64,000 bases of DNA from DATBAX01 sp963762965 (GCA_963762965.1 CAVXME010000002.1:1-64000); one strand, 5' to 3'. Positions 35,565-45,900 are shown, counted from the first letter of the stretch. The notes: generated by a model from the letters alone, not told the origin. Made by a program: numbers and translations.

Positions 35565-36617
35565 ATGTTGAATCCGCGTTTTGTCATCGTGCTCGGACTC
35601 GGAATGGCGTTGAGTGTCATTTCCAACCTGGCTATCGCCCAGGAAGCCTCGGCGGTAGTGGCCGAGGTGGGTAACCAAAAATTAACCGCAGGTGAACTCC
35701 AGGAGAAAGAAGCAGGCAAGCTGCTGACGGCGCGCTACAAGTATTATCTCGCCGAGCGGGACGCTCTAAACTTGCTCATTGATCAGCAGGTTTTGGAAAT
35801 GCAGGCCGCCAAGGAATCGATCACCGTCGATGAACTGATCAAGCGTCATGTCACGGTCACGGCCAAGGACCCGACGGAAGATCAACTGAAATTTTATTAT
35901 GAAGGCCTGAACAGCGACGAGCCATACGATGCGGTGCGGAGCAAGATTCTTGACGCCGTGCACGAGATGCGTATGACCAAAGCCAAAGCAGACTATGTCA
36001 CCAGTCTTCGCGACCAATTCGGCGTGATCGTCGAGTTGGGTCAACCCAGCGCGCAAGTCGATACCACGGATGCCTACCGGCTCGGTCCCAAGGATGCCCC
36101 CGTCCAACTGATCGAGTTTGCCGATTTCGAATGTCCCTACTGCCAGAAGGTGCACGTCGAACTGCGCCGTCTGCGGGACCAGTTTGGTGACAAGGTGGCC
36201 CTGGTTTACAAGGACTTCCCACTTCCCATGCATGGCTCCGCGCAAAAAGCGGCAGAAGCAGCCCGCTGCGCCGGCGCACAAGGCAAATTCTGGGAATTTC
36301 ATGATGCTCTCTTTGAAAGCCACAAACTCCAGATTGCGGACTTGAAAGAGGAAGCCCGCACCCTCAAGCTCGATGGTACCCGCTTCGATCAATGCCTCGA
36401 TTCCGGCGAACAGACTGCCGCCGTGAAGAAGGACCTGGAACAAGCGAAGCACCTCGGATTGAGTGGAACCCCTGCCTTTTTTGCCAACGGCCAGTTCCTG
36501 AGTGGCGCAGTTGCCTATTCGAAACTGCGTGAAGTCGTGGAAGAGCAGTTGGGCCTGCCGTCGACCGCAAAGCAATCGGTCGCGGCTTCATCGACCATGA
36601 ACACAGTGCAGAAATAA
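35565..36617 (+). CDS. DsbA-family thiol-disulfide oxidoreductase with SurA-like N-terminal region
   Basis: From the ATG at 35565 (GGGGGAG site 8 bases upstream) the product is 350 residues with a signal peptide (LGLGMALSVISNLAIAQ). Residues about 35-150 are helical and resemble the SurA/PrsA N-terminal region. Residues about 165-335 form a thioredoxin-like DsbA/Thioredoxin_4 domain with CPYC (Cys190-Cys193), cis-Pro in SGTPAFF and ARCAGAQGKFWEFHDALF. It probably oxidises or isomerises disulfides in the periplasm, and the six-cysteine protein encoded just upstream is a plausible client. That partner link is inferred from neighbourhood only. Confidence 0.9.
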   Translation: MLNPRFVIVLGLGMALSVISNLAIAQEASAVVAEVGNQKLTAGELQEKEAGKLLTARYKYYLAERDALNLLIDQQVLEMQAAKESITVDELIKRHVTVTAKDPTEDQLKFYYEGLNSDEPYDAVRSKILDAVHEMRMTKAKADYVTSLRDQFGVIVELGQPSAQVDTTDAYRLGPKDAPVQLIEFADFECPYCQKVHVELRRLRDQFGDKVALVYKDFPLPMHGSAQKAAEAARCAGAQGKFWEFHDALFESHKLQIADLKEEARTLKLDGTRFDQCLDSGEQTAAVKKDLEQAKHLGLSGTPAFFANGQFLSGAVAYSKLREVVEEQLGLPSTAKQSVAASSTMNTVQK

Positions 36618-36648
36618 GCTTGGTGTCCTCCCCCACCTCCCCCACTTT

Positions 36649-36675
36649 CAGCTCGAAGGCCTGGCCTTCGAGCTG
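36649..36675. terminator. Hairpin (12-base-pair stem, CTG loop), probable terminator
   Basis: CAGCTCGAAGGC and its exact complement are separated by three bases, 31 bases after the DsbA-like gene. No T-run follows, so it may end transcription with Rho or stabilise the 3' end of the message. Confidence 0.5.
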
Positions 36676-36728
36676 CCTCCGGAAGCCATTGGTCCGGTAA
36701 TCGCCATCCACAACGGAAGGGGACAGGG

Positions 36729-37490
36729 ATGAAGAACAAGTTTCTAATATTGTTGTTCTTGCTGGGAACGGTTGAGTTACCCGCCCAAACCATTGTGCAA
36801 GAAATTTTTTCCGTCGGCGGGCCGAGTCACGTCTCCGACATGGATGTTCCCGCGCCCACCAGCGAGGGCAGCATTCTCATCGCGATGCCGGGGCCGCTTT
36901 CTCCCGGGGTGAAGGTCCTGAGCATCAACGACAACGCACCCGGCGGAGGGAATATCTATAAACAAGTTCCCGGCGCGGCAAGCTCGTGTGGAAAAGCCGC
37001 GCTTGATATTTGGTACTGCGAAAATTGCAAAGCTGGGGTCACGGAGCTCAAGTACCATTTCTCCGGTCACGTTCCCAGCATTAATACTTTTCTTGAAGTT
37101 TCCCGGCTGGCGTTGTCCTCACCGGTCGATGGCAGCGGCGTACACGTGAGCGACGGGACGGCAAACAACGCAGGTCTGGAAGTGGGCCCAAGCATTCAGA
37201 CGACCGCAACGGATTTTGTGGTGGCTCGTTATTTCTCCACCGATCCAACTCCGACCGGTGTAACGCCCGCAGCTTGGAAGTACAAGTCTACTTATGTCTA
37301 CGCACTGGATCAGCCATCCGGAAGCCATCAACCAACCCTGGCCGGCGGGAGTGCCGCGGGTAATTTTTGTATGAGCATGGCGGCTTTTAAGACCGTTGCA
37401 GCGGGGTCTGTTTCTCAACAACAATCTGAAGTAAGGCGTTCGCAGAAATTGTCCACTCTGGTTTCAGACAATGAAGAGCCGAAATTCTAA
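36729..37490 (+). CDS. Secreted hypothetical protein, 253 residues
   Basis: The signal peptide (FLILLFLLGTVELPAQ) is clear and an AGGGGACAGGG-like ribosome site precedes ATG. The mature part is rich in Gly, Ser and Pro with beta-strand patterns (SILIAMPGPLSPGVKVLSIND) and three cysteines around residues 78-99 (SSCGKAA, WYCENCKAG). The style is of a jelly-roll or Ig-like extracellular domain; no family is named with confidence. The C-terminal 30 residues are polar. Confidence 0.6.
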   Translation: MKNKFLILLFLLGTVELPAQTIVQEIFSVGGPSHVSDMDVPAPTSEGSILIAMPGPLSPGVKVLSINDNAPGGGNIYKQVPGAASSCGKAALDIWYCENCKAGVTELKYHFSGHVPSINTFLEVSRLALSSPVDGSGVHVSDGTANNAGLEVGPSIQTTATDFVVARYFSTDPTPTGVTPAAWKYKSTYVYALDQPSGSHQPTLAGGSAAGNFCMSMAAFKTVAAGSVSQQQSEVRRSQKLSTLVSDNEEPKF

Positions 37491-37644
37491 ACTAAATCCA
37501 TGGCAATGGATGATTGACGTCCGCCCGCTGCAAGGCTAGGATGGGCGTTGCTTGTGAGATGCTTGCGTCCCCCGCAAGGCATCTTGGTAACGATCCGGTT
37601 GAGGGCTACCCCCAATGCTTTCAGCCGATATTCAGACCTACAGG

Positions 37645-38049
37645 ATGAAACCGATGAAAACGATTGTGTTGCTAGTTTGCTTAGCTGGATTCTTGCCTAT
37701 TGCTGCCAGTCAGACAAAGGCGCCAAAACGGATTGCCGCAGCCGAGGCGAAAGATCATGTCGGCGAAGCGGTCATGGTGTGCGGAAAGGTCGTCGATACG
37801 AAGATTCCCCGATACGCCATCGGGAATAACGGGAAGCCGGTGCAGGTCGACGTCGACCAGCCGGAACCGAACCCGGTATTCTATTTTGTGACGTTTAGTA
37901 CCGATCCGCACAAACCTGAACTGGTCGGAACCACATACATGGGGAAACAAGTCTGCGTTGCGGGCACTTTATCCGCCGCGAGCGGCGCACCTTTTATCGT
38001 GGTCAAAGACCCCGCGGAAATCAAAATTCAGGCGGGCGACAAGAAATAG
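37645..38049 (+). CDS. Secreted small OB-fold-like protein
   Basis: From ATG at 37645 or 37654 the product is about 131-134 residues with a signal peptide (MKTIVLLVCLAGFLPIAAS). Repeated strands such as VGEAVMVCGKVVDTKI, QVDVDQPEP and GKQVCVAGTLSAASGAPFIVVKDPAEIKI look like an OB-fold or nucleic-acid-binding-like barrel of exported type. The two Cys (VMVCGK and QVCVAG) could pair. Function unknown. Confidence 0.7.
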   Translation: MKPMKTIVLLVCLAGFLPIAASQTKAPKRIAAAEAKDHVGEAVMVCGKVVDTKIPRYAIGNNGKPVQVDVDQPEPNPVFYFVTFSTDPHKPELVGTTYMGKQVCVAGTLSAASGAPFIVVKDPAEIKIQAGDKK

Positions 38050-38080
38050 AGCTGCGGTCCAGGCTCGCGGCTCTCTTGCA

Positions 38081-38112
38081 CCCACGGCATCATGGCTTAG
38101 ACCTGCCGTGGG
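38081..38112. terminator. Hairpin, probable terminator
   Basis: CCCACGGCA and its complement TGCCGTGGG enclose a 14-base loop, 32 bases past the OB-fold-like gene. No T-run follows. Confidence 0.4.
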
Positions 38113-38125
38113 GAGCCCCTGTTTA

Positions 38126-38142
38126 CTACCCAAATGGGTTAA
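38126..38142. promoter_or_regulatory. Operator-like palindrome (CTACCCA-AA-TGGGTTAA)
   Basis: CTACCCAAATGGGTTAA lies about 195 bases upstream of the TTG start at 38337. The minus-strand form of the site at 31847-31863 reads CTACCCATTTGGACTAA, nearly the same sequence. Confidence 0.5.
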
Positions 38143-38336
38143 TCTTCTCGGCTAGACCACCTGGAGACTACTGGCCGCACCGATTCAAGGCTAACTTTTC
38201 GAGGGGCACTGACTGGATTCGACCCCCCTCCCTTCCAGACCCCTGAGCTCCGAGGTGGATTGCTCTTTTGAGATCGCGTTTGCTATCAGCCAAGGCATTT
38301 GCAACCCAGTTCACAAGTCAGGCAGGGAGGTGTACG

Positions 38337-40427
38337 TTGAAGCGCATTCTCATTTGCGTCTGCGTTACGCTGATCGGCCTGCTTAGTAGCGAAAGCTCGC
38401 TCGCGCAGGAGGACGCCTCCCCAATAGCAAGCGGTCAGGAAGCGGCTGCCGTGGCAGTATCGGCCGCGATCGTACCGCGTTTGATCCGGGTTACGGGAAC
38501 CTTGCCGGAGAGCACTGGCAAGCCCTCAAGTGGAGTGGTTAGCATTAACTTTGCCTTGTATAAAGAGCAGAACTCCGCAGATCCGCTCTGGCAGGAAACT
38601 CAGAATGTCCAGTTGGATTTCGCGGGACATTACAGCATTCTGCTGGGAGCCACCAAGGAAGAAGGCCTTCCACTGGATGTATTTTCCTCCGGCGAAGCCC
38701 ATTGGTTGGGGATCGAGCCGGAAGGTCAAACGGAGCAGCCAAGAATTTTACTGTTGAGCGTGGCCTACGCCTTAAAGGCAGCGGACGCGGACACTCTCGG
38801 AGGGAAGCCGGCCTCGGCTTTTGCATTAGCCGGGAGTCAGTCGCCGCTGCTGGCAGTGGTGTCCGGCAGTCCAACCTCGACAGTGGGCCAGAGTGCCGGT
38901 CTCTCGGGCCCAAGTCCGCAAGCTGCCTGTACCACCATTACCAGCGATGGCACCGCTACGGCGAATCAAATCACCAAATTCACCACTGCTTGCAACCTTG
39001 AGAATTCAGCCATCTATGAATCAGGCGGCAATGTTGGTATTGGCAATAAGGCTCCCGCCGGCACGCTGGATGTGGCCGGTACCGCCTTTATGCGAGGCGT
39101 ACTGACCACCGAGGCAGGCACGGTAATTCCACCGCTGGGTGTCGCCACGGCTTCGCAAGGATTCAACTCGAATCCTGTGGACATACAGGCGTCCGTCTAT
39201 AACCCCAGCGTCGGCTCCGCGACTTATCTCTATCGCTGGCAGGCTGAACCATCACAAAACGATCTGGCGACTGCGGCTGCAACCTTGAACCTGCTCTTCG
39301 GCGTTCCCGGACAGGCCAGTGAAACCGGCCTGTCGATTAACCGCAACGGAATTCTTACTTTTGCGTCTGGCCAAACTTTCCCCGGCTTAGGGACCGTGAC
39401 CAGTGTAGCCACCGGTGCGGGCTTGACCGGAGGCCCTATCACGACCAGCGGAACCATCAGCATTCCTTCCGCAGGGGTGACGAACGCCATGCTGGCGAAC
39501 TCCTCGGTCACGGTGAAAGCGGGTACAGGGTTGTCTGGTGGAGGAACCGTGGCGCTCGGCGGCACGGTCACACTCACCAACACATCGCTGGGCACGATTA
39601 CGGGAGTGACAGCAGGATCCGGCCTGACCGGTGGTGGCACGACTGGAAGCGTGAGCCTGAGTTTGTTGCAGACTTGCAGCACGGGCCAGGTCCTGGCGTG
39701 GAGCGGCACGACCTGGGTATGCAGCACGCCCAGCAGCGGGCTGGCCGGCTCTGGCACAACCAATGGCATCGCCTATTTCTCGGGGGCCGCAGCCCTGGCT
39801 TCGACTGCCGTTCCCACAAACGGACAAATCCTGATTGGCTCGACTGGTAAAACGCCGGTCTTGGGCACGCTCACGGCGGGCGCAAACGTGACTATTACCA
39901 ACGCTGCGGGAAAGATCACCATTGCTTCCACGGGTAGCGGCGCAACTGCCTTGCCGTTCTTCGCCACTGCGTCCGGACGTACCGGCAGCACCATCGGCGC
40001 GGGCGCCAATGTAAATTCTCTGTGGGGAATTCTTCTGCCCTACAGTGTGACCTCCACCGAAATCATCTACGATGTGACCACCGCCGACAACAGCGCTCAC
40101 GCCTACGATATCGGCCTATTCGACAATTCGGGAAACCTGGTGGTTGATCTCGGCGCCACCCCAGGCACTACTTTTGCCCCAGCAAAAGGATTCAACACGT
40201 TAACCTGGGCGCAAGGCTCAACCAGCCTGACCGCCGGCCGCTACTATCTGGGCTTCACGACCACTTGCACTGCGACCTGCGCCAAGATTGCGGGTGCGGT
40301 GGATGTTGTTAGCTTCATCATCAACAAATCCGCTGGCGCCAGTAGCGGCGGCGCGTTGTCCACCAGCGTCACGCCTCCGGCGGATAATTGGAATACGGGA
40401 ATCCAGCCGGCGGTGGTGATTCAGTAA
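38337..40427 (+). CDS. Large secreted beta-rich protein, Gly/Thr/Ser-rich (tail-fibre-like style)
   Basis: The TTG at 38337 has a GGGAGG site 6 bases upstream and is followed directly by a signal peptide (KRILICVCVTLIGLLSSESSLAQ), giving 696 residues; an upstream TTG at 38268 is open but less likely. An N-terminal domain (about residues 45-150, LIRVTGTLPESTGKPSSG and ALYKEQNSADPLWQET) is followed by long Gly/Thr-rich repeats (TGAGLTGGPITTSGTISIP, GTGLSGGGTVALGGTVTL) that resemble beta-helical fibres and phage tail needles. The end (about 560-690) is a globular beta domain. Probably an extracellular fibre or adhesin. Function unknown. Confidence 0.75.
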   Translation: MKRILICVCVTLIGLLSSESSLAQEDASPIASGQEAAAVAVSAAIVPRLIRVTGTLPESTGKPSSGVVSINFALYKEQNSADPLWQETQNVQLDFAGHYSILLGATKEEGLPLDVFSSGEAHWLGIEPEGQTEQPRILLLSVAYALKAADADTLGGKPASAFALAGSQSPLLAVVSGSPTSTVGQSAGLSGPSPQAACTTITSDGTATANQITKFTTACNLENSAIYESGGNVGIGNKAPAGTLDVAGTAFMRGVLTTEAGTVIPPLGVATASQGFNSNPVDIQASVYNPSVGSATYLYRWQAEPSQNDLATAAATLNLLFGVPGQASETGLSINRNGILTFASGQTFPGLGTVTSVATGAGLTGGPITTSGTISIPSAGVTNAMLANSSVTVKAGTGLSGGGTVALGGTVTLTNTSLGTITGVTAGSGLTGGGTTGSVSLSLLQTCSTGQVLAWSGTTWVCSTPSSGLAGSGTTNGIAYFSGAAALASTAVPTNGQILIGSTGKTPVLGTLTAGANVTITNAAGKITIASTGSGATALPFFATASGRTGSTIGAGANVNSLWGILLPYSVTSTEIIYDVTTADNSAHAYDIGLFDNSGNLVVDLGATPGTTFAPAKGFNTLTWAQGSTSLTAGRYYLGFTTTCTATCAKIAGAVDVVSFIINKSAGASSGGALSTSVTPPADNWNTGIQPAVVIQ

Positions 40428-40489
40428 ATATTCAAGGCCATCCAAAATCCCCGTGCCAGTTGTGCTTTGGTGGGACTTAACAGCTGAAG

Positions 40490-40738
40490 CTACAAAAACG
40501 TGTCTTCTGGCTCGGGCGCGACTTTGGGTGCAGTGCGAAGAAACTCCATGAGTCCTGCGCCGCTTGCCTTGCCTGCCCGCTTCTTGAAGAAATCGGCCGC
40601 AGTTTCCACGACCCCAACCTTTTCGGCGACAGCCACCGCGATCCATTGGTTCAAAGAGACGCCATCTTCTTTTGCAAGTCGCTGGGCCGCCTTCTTGATG
40701 GAGAGGGGGAGTTTCAGTGGATAAATAGCTTTGCTCAT
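40490..40738 (-). CDS. Small ribbon-helix-helix/HicB-like protein
   Basis: The 82-residue protein has a short beta-strand start (AIYPLKLPLSIKKAAQRLA) and a helix-turn-helix-like middle (KEDGVSLNQWIAVAVAEKVG), as in ribbon-helix-helix DNA-binding antitoxins. No toxin gene is adjacent that I can support, so it may be an orphan antitoxin or an autoregulator. Start ATG at 40736-40738. Confidence 0.65.
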   Translation of the reverse strand: MSKAIYPLKLPLSIKKAAQRLAKEDGVSLNQWIAVAVAEKVGVVETAADFFKKRAGKASGAGLMEFLRTAPKVAPEPEDTFL

Positions 40739-40879
40739 GGTTTCACCTTCTTCAGCAACTCAGCCGGACGAATTACGGAAATTCTACATCGAATCCCGTC
40801 CGTCTCTAAAACGAAGGGACAGATGTAAAGGTGAGAACACGCTGCGCTAGGGATGACGGGGTTGGGCGATGACCGTGAA

Positions 40880-41653
40880 TCAGATCCAGCCGCCGTCGAT
40901 GATGTGGTTTTGATTGGTGATGGCGGAGCTGTCGTCGGAGGCGAGGAAGAGCAGGAGGCGGGCGACCTCCTCGGGCATGAGCAAGCGTTTCAGGGATTGA
41001 CGTTCGAGGACTTTGGCCTCGTACTGCGGAGTCATCCACAGGCGGCGCTGGCGTTCGGTCACGATCAAACCCGGGAGCACGCAATTCACGCGGATGTTAT
41101 CGGCGCCGAGGTGGTGGGCCATGGAGCGCGTCATGCCAATGATGGCGGACTTGGCCGCGATGTAAACCCAGAGATCGGGAGAAGGAACCATCCAGGCAAT
41201 CGAACTCAGGTTGATAATCGAGCCGCCGCCCGCCGCTTTCATGCCGGGAGCCACCGCCTGCGCGGCAAAAAATTGATGACGCAGATTTACGTTCATGCGC
41301 TGGTCCCAATATTCGGGAGTCACGTCTTCGAATTTGTGGCGGTCGTCGCTGCCGGCGTTATTCACCAGAACGCGGGGAGGGCCGAACCGCGAGGTGACCT
41401 CGGCCACAGCCGCCTGGAGTGCCGCGATGTCGGTCAAGTCGCAGTGGACGAATAAAGGTGAATGGGCACAGCGGGCAGAGAGATTCGCGACCAACTCGGT
41501 TGAACACTCAGCCGCAAGATCTACAAAGGCAACCCGGGCGCCTTGCAAGGCAAATTGCTCGACAATGGCAGCGCCGATGCCGGAGCCTCCTCCCGTGACC
41601 AGAACGACGCGGTCGCGCAGACTGGGATAGGTCGCGAAAGAGTTGTCGCTCAT
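40880..41653 (-). CDS. SDR-family oxidoreductase
   Basis: From ATG at 41653 the product is 257 residues, a classical short-chain dehydrogenase: TGGGSGIG cofactor loop, NNAG, catalytic Ser in INLSS and Tyr/Lys in YIAAKSAI. The substrate is unknown. The end (ITNQNHIIDGGWI) matches the usual 'G..I.VDGG' motif of 3-oxoacyl-ACP reductase-like SDRs. It is encoded alone, next to a tRNA. Confidence 0.9.
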   Translation of the reverse strand: MSDNSFATYPSLRDRVVLVTGGGSGIGAAIVEQFALQGARVAFVDLAAECSTELVANLSARCAHSPLFVHCDLTDIAALQAAVAEVTSRFGPPRVLVNNAGSDDRHKFEDVTPEYWDQRMNVNLRHQFFAAQAVAPGMKAAGGGSIINLSSIAWMVPSPDLWVYIAAKSAIIGMTRSMAHHLGADNIRVNCVLPGLIVTERQRRLWMTPQYEAKVLERQSLKRLLMPEEVARLLLFLASDDSSAITNQNHIIDGGWI

Positions 41654-41762
41654 AATGCGAGAAGGTCGGCACTCTGCCGGTTTGCGTTTGCTATGCGAAA
41701 TCCGCAAGCCCGATTCAAACCGCCGTTGTAAACTGAATGAACAAAGTAAGCCGGAAAATCAA

Positions 41763-41839
41763 GGCCCCGTAGCTCAGCTGGATAGAGCAGCGGTTTCCTA
41801 AACCGGAGGTCGGGTGTTCGAATCACCCCGGGGCCACCA
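41763..41839 (+). tRNA. tRNA-Arg (anticodon CCT)
   Basis: A complete cloverleaf: acceptor stem GGCCCCG with CGGGGCC, D-arm with AGCTCAGCTGGATAGAGC, anticodon loop TTCCTAA (CCT at 41797-41799), T-arm GGGTGTTCGAATCACCC, and encoded CCA at 41837-41839. The anticodon stem has one G-G mismatch at 27-43, which is tolerated. Confidence 0.95.
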
Positions 41840-42060
41840 GCATCGGCGCGGACAGTATAGACGAGTGTTCCGAAAATGTGGAAGCGTCCGATCCCTCGGG
41901 ATTCCGATCAGACCGGTCATCTTCAGACGATAGTATGGACACGGGTTACGTTAGTGATGTTTCGTATTCCGTCCTGAAGATGGAAGATGGAGCTGGAAAG
42001 ACCGCCGCCGAAATGTAAGAATTCGCGATCCCACCTCGGCGAAGCGTCGGACGCCAAACT

Positions 42061-42270
42061 TTGAAAAGGCACATCCTCTTTTACGGATTTCAATTGATTG
42101 CCGTCGCCTGGGCTGGAGTTGTGCTTCTCCGGACCGTGACTTTGGGATGGGGTCCATTTGCCAGCATGGGTCTGGCGGTGGCCGGCGCATTGCCCATTTC
42201 CATGCTCGGAATCAGGATTGATTTCAAGCAAAAGAAAAGGGCAAAAACAGCTGTAGCTACACAACCCTAG
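42061..42270 (+). CDS. Small membrane protein, 69 residues
   Basis: From a TTG start the product has two hydrophobic segments (about residues 5-25 and 30-50: LFYGFQLIAVAWAGVVLL, ASMGLAVAGALPISMLGI) and a basic C-terminal tail. No clear ribosome site. It overlaps by 14 bases the convergent FUSC-type gene. Function unknown. Confidence 0.4.
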   Translation: MKRHILFYGFQLIAVAWAGVVLLRTVTLGWGPFASMGLAVAGALPISMLGIRIDFKQKKRAKTAVATQP

Positions 42271-42751
42271 GTCTCCCACCCAGTTTTCCCTTGTGCTCCA
42301 GGATGGCCGCGATGACCACCGCCACGACAATCCCCAGCGAGACTTCGAGAAAACGGTATCCCGCAGTGACCCAGGCGGAATGGGTTGAACTGATGAGCAT
42401 GATGATGGTGACGGTCACACACGCCAAGCGATAGCTATCCTCCAGCCCCAGGCCGTGACACAGCAGCACGGTGAGAGTCACCGCTAACCCCAGCCACAGA
42501 GGGTTCGTACCCACATAGCGAACAAACATCGCGCCTATCACCGCGCCGATCGCGGTCCCAATCAGCCGGCCTCGTGCCGCACCGAGGGTTGCTGCAACAT
42601 TGGATTGCAGAACTATAAAAGAGCTAATGGCCGCCCAGTAGCCCTGTGGCAATCGCAGAAAACTGGCAGCATAGAGCGATACGACCCCGGCGATCCCAGT
42701 GGCGATCGCTTGCTGAAAAATCCTGTGAGACAACTTTCCTGAGGACCACAT
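42257..42751 (-). CDS. FUSC-type inner membrane protein (possible aromatic acid/drug exporter)
   Basis: The 164-residue protein has four to five hydrophobic helices. The segment GYWAAISSFIVLQSNVAATLGAARGRLIGTAIGA is the pattern of the FUSC/YccS/AaeB family. These proteins form the membrane part of exporters; the usual larger C-terminal domain is missing, so it may be a short family member. Divergent from the S53 protease gene (42994), with about 240 bases between. Confidence 0.8.
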   Translation of the reverse strand: MWSSGKLSHRIFQQAIATGIAGVVSLYAASFLRLPQGYWAAISSFIVLQSNVAATLGAARGRLIGTAIGAVIGAMFVRYVGTNPLWLGLAVTLTVLLCHGLGLEDSYRLACVTVTIIMLISSTHSAWVTAGYRFLEVSLGIVVAVVIAAILEHKGKLGGRPRVV

Positions 42752-42993
42752 AGTTGTGATTGGCTGGTAGTTGGACTCTATGTTTACGCCACGGATTGGT
42801 CAAGCTGAAGGGTCCATAAATCCCGCCCTGAGTTCAGTACCTAAGAATGGTCTTGACGGAGCCGCGATAAAACGGCAATATGCCGGACTTAGGGTTCTTG
42901 AACTAGGATCCCATCTGTCTCTCGCCCAAGACAGAAGTAACATTCCCCGGTGTAATCGCTCGTACTTATGTCCGCTGAAGTAGCAGGAGTGCT

Positions 42994-45900
42994 ATGAGTA
43001 TCCGTGTTAACGCCACGCATCTCTTCCGAGGTTTACTTCTCTCAACTTTTTTCATTCCAGCATTGGCCTTTGCCCAGGAAAGTTCAGTTCAGCCTCTCAT
43101 TGTCCAGCCGGTGGACGAAACCCGGCTGACGGTGCTCAAAGGGAATACGCATCCGCTGGCTCGGCCGCGGTATGACCAGGGCTCCGCTCCCGCCAGCTTG
43201 CCGATGCAGCGCATGCTGCTGGTGTTGAAACGCAGCTCTGAGCAGGAAACCGGCCTGCGCAAGATACTCGACAATCAGCAGGACAAAGCCTCCCCCAGCT
43301 ATCACAAGTGGTTCACGCCGGAACAGTTTGGCAAGCAATTTGGTCTCGCGGACAACGATCTTCAGACGATCACTGCGTGGCTGCAATCCCACGGATTTCA
43401 AGTCAGCCCCACCAAAGGCCGAACCGTGATGGAATTTTCCGGCACAGCCGGCCAGGTGCAGGAGGCATTCCATACTGCCATCCACCAATATGTCGTTCAC
43501 GGCGAAACCCACTGGGCCAACGCCAGCGATCCATCGATTCCCGCGGCTCTGACGCCGGCAGTCGCGGGGATTCTCTCTCTGCATAACTTTCTGAAGAAGC
43601 CGCAGAGCCATTTGGTGAAAGAGCCCGCGCCGGCCAAGATCGTACCTGGCGAAAAGCCGCAAGTTACCTTTCCGGCGCAAAATGGCCAGCCCGCGACCAA
43701 TGCCCTCGGACCGGAGGACTATGCGGTCATCTACAACATCAATCCTACCTACGGCAATGGCATCACCGGGAATGGAGTCACGATTGGCGTGGTGGGAAGG
43801 AGCAATCTATTCAACGGAGGGGAAGACGTTAGTGATTTTCGCAACTACGCCTTTGGAATATGTTGTGGTAATTTCAACATCCTCCTGAACGGTCCCGATC
43901 CGGGCGACCTGGGTGGCAGCGAAGAAGCCGAAGCTACATTGGACTCAACCTGGTCCGGGGCGATCGCGAGCGCAGCCACCGTCGACCTGGTGGTTTCCGC
44001 CACAACCAATACCACCGATGGCGTCGATTTGTCGGAAACCTATATCGTCGAAAACAATCTCGCCGATATCATGACGGAAAGCTTTAGCAGCTGCGAGCTA
44101 TACGCCAGCGACGCTCAGCTCGCGTTTTCCTACTTCCTGGCGGAACAAGCCGCCGCGCAGGGCATTAGCTATTTTGTTTCCACCGGCGATGATGGGGCCG
44201 AAGGTTGCGATGACCCTTCCGCTCCGCCCGCCACTCATCCCATTTCGGTCAATTTTCTGGCCTCCACGCCGTTCGATACCGCTGTGGGCGGCACCATGTT
44301 TAATGAGAATGGGCAGAACAGCAGGTACTGGGGAACGGAACCACCCGTGGAAGAGTCTGCCATTTCCTACATCCCGGAGGATGTGTGGAATGAGAGCAGT
44401 CTTAGCAATGGTCTATGGTCCAGCAGCGGTGGGGCCAGTGCTGGAAACATACAAGGAGGGCTGGGAGGTACAACCGGAGGCGTTCCCAAACCATACTGGC
44501 AATCGGGTGTGACGGGGATTCCCAACGACAGTGTCCGCGACTTGCCGGACGTTTCCCTGACTGCCGCCGGGCATGACCCGTATCTCCTGTGTGTGGAAGG
44601 CTCCTGCTTTCCTAATGGTCAGGGCCAGTTTTTTATCTACTTCATCAGCGGGACCTCGGCGTCCGCGCCCTCGTTTGCCGGCATAATGGCTCTTGTCGAT
44701 CAGCAAATGGGAGGCCGGCAAGGCGAGGCGAACTATGTGCTTTATCGTCTGGCGGCGACTCAGGCCGTTTATCCTTCTCAATGTAACGGCTCCAACACTT
44801 CCGGCGCCCCCGCCAGCACTTGCATCTTCAATGACGTGACGGTCGGCAACAATGTTGTCCCCGGCGAGCAGGGCTCGCAGTATCAGGCGGCCACGGGTTA
44901 TGACCAAACCACGGGTCTAGGCTCTGTCAACGTGGCCAACCTGGTAACCAACTGGAATACGGTCACGTTCAACCCCACGACGACAACCCTAGGCCTCAGT
45001 CCGGTCACTAGCATTACCCACGGCCAGTCGGTGAATGTGAATATTACGGTGGCTCCCAACACCGGCACTGGCAAGCCCAGTGGGGACATTTCTCTGTTGG
45101 CGACTACCGGGCCCGTCACCGGACAAACCGGTGTGGACGGCTTCACCCTGAACGCTTCCGGCCAGGTGGCCTCATCCACGAACCAATTGCCCGGAGGTAC
45201 GTACAACGTCACCGCCCACTATGCCGGCGATGCCACCTATGCTCCCAGCGATTCCAATGCGGTTTCGGTGACGGTGGGACCGGAAAACAGCACCACCACC
45301 GAGACCATCCTGGCCTTTGATCAGAACGGCAACCCGTTATCTCTCAACAATGTTCCTTTCGGAAGCTTCGTTTACGTGAGGGCCGACGTGAGCGGCGTTT
45401 CCGGGCATGGCGTTCCGACGGGGACCGTCACTTTCGCCGATACCTTTGGCGCCATCCCTGGCGGGAGCTCGTTTGTACTCAACAGCCAGGGCAACACGGC
45501 CAGTCCGAACGGGATTGCCTTTGACGCGGGTACTCACACCATTTCCGGCAGTTACAGTGGCGACGTCAGCTTCAATCCCAGCAATACGACGCAGTCGCAG
45601 ACGGTTGTCATCACTCCCGGCTTTTCCGCCTCGGTTCCGACCGCAGGATCTCAGGTAGTCATTTCGGCTCCTGGTGCGTCGGGCGGTTCGTCGGTCACGA
45701 TCGCCACTTCGACCGGCTTTAGCGGTACGATAGGCCTTGCATGCGCGGGCCTTCCTTCTGAGTCCTCCTGCCTGTTCACCCCATCTTCGCTCACAGCCAG
45801 CGGGACACCGGCGCAGACGGCGGTGGCGATTCTGGTGAAAACCACTGCGGCCACGGCAATGCTGCGCTCGCGCCAAAAAACCAATTATCTGGCCCACTGG

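Noticed and set aside
40739..40879. A partner toxin gene next to the HicB-like protein
   Set aside because: A short open stretch ends at the antitoxin start, but I find no start codon or toxin motif.
41923..42330. Open frame of 135 codons on the minus strand
   Set aside because: It overlaps the better-supported small membrane protein and FUSC gene and has the composition of a shadow frame.
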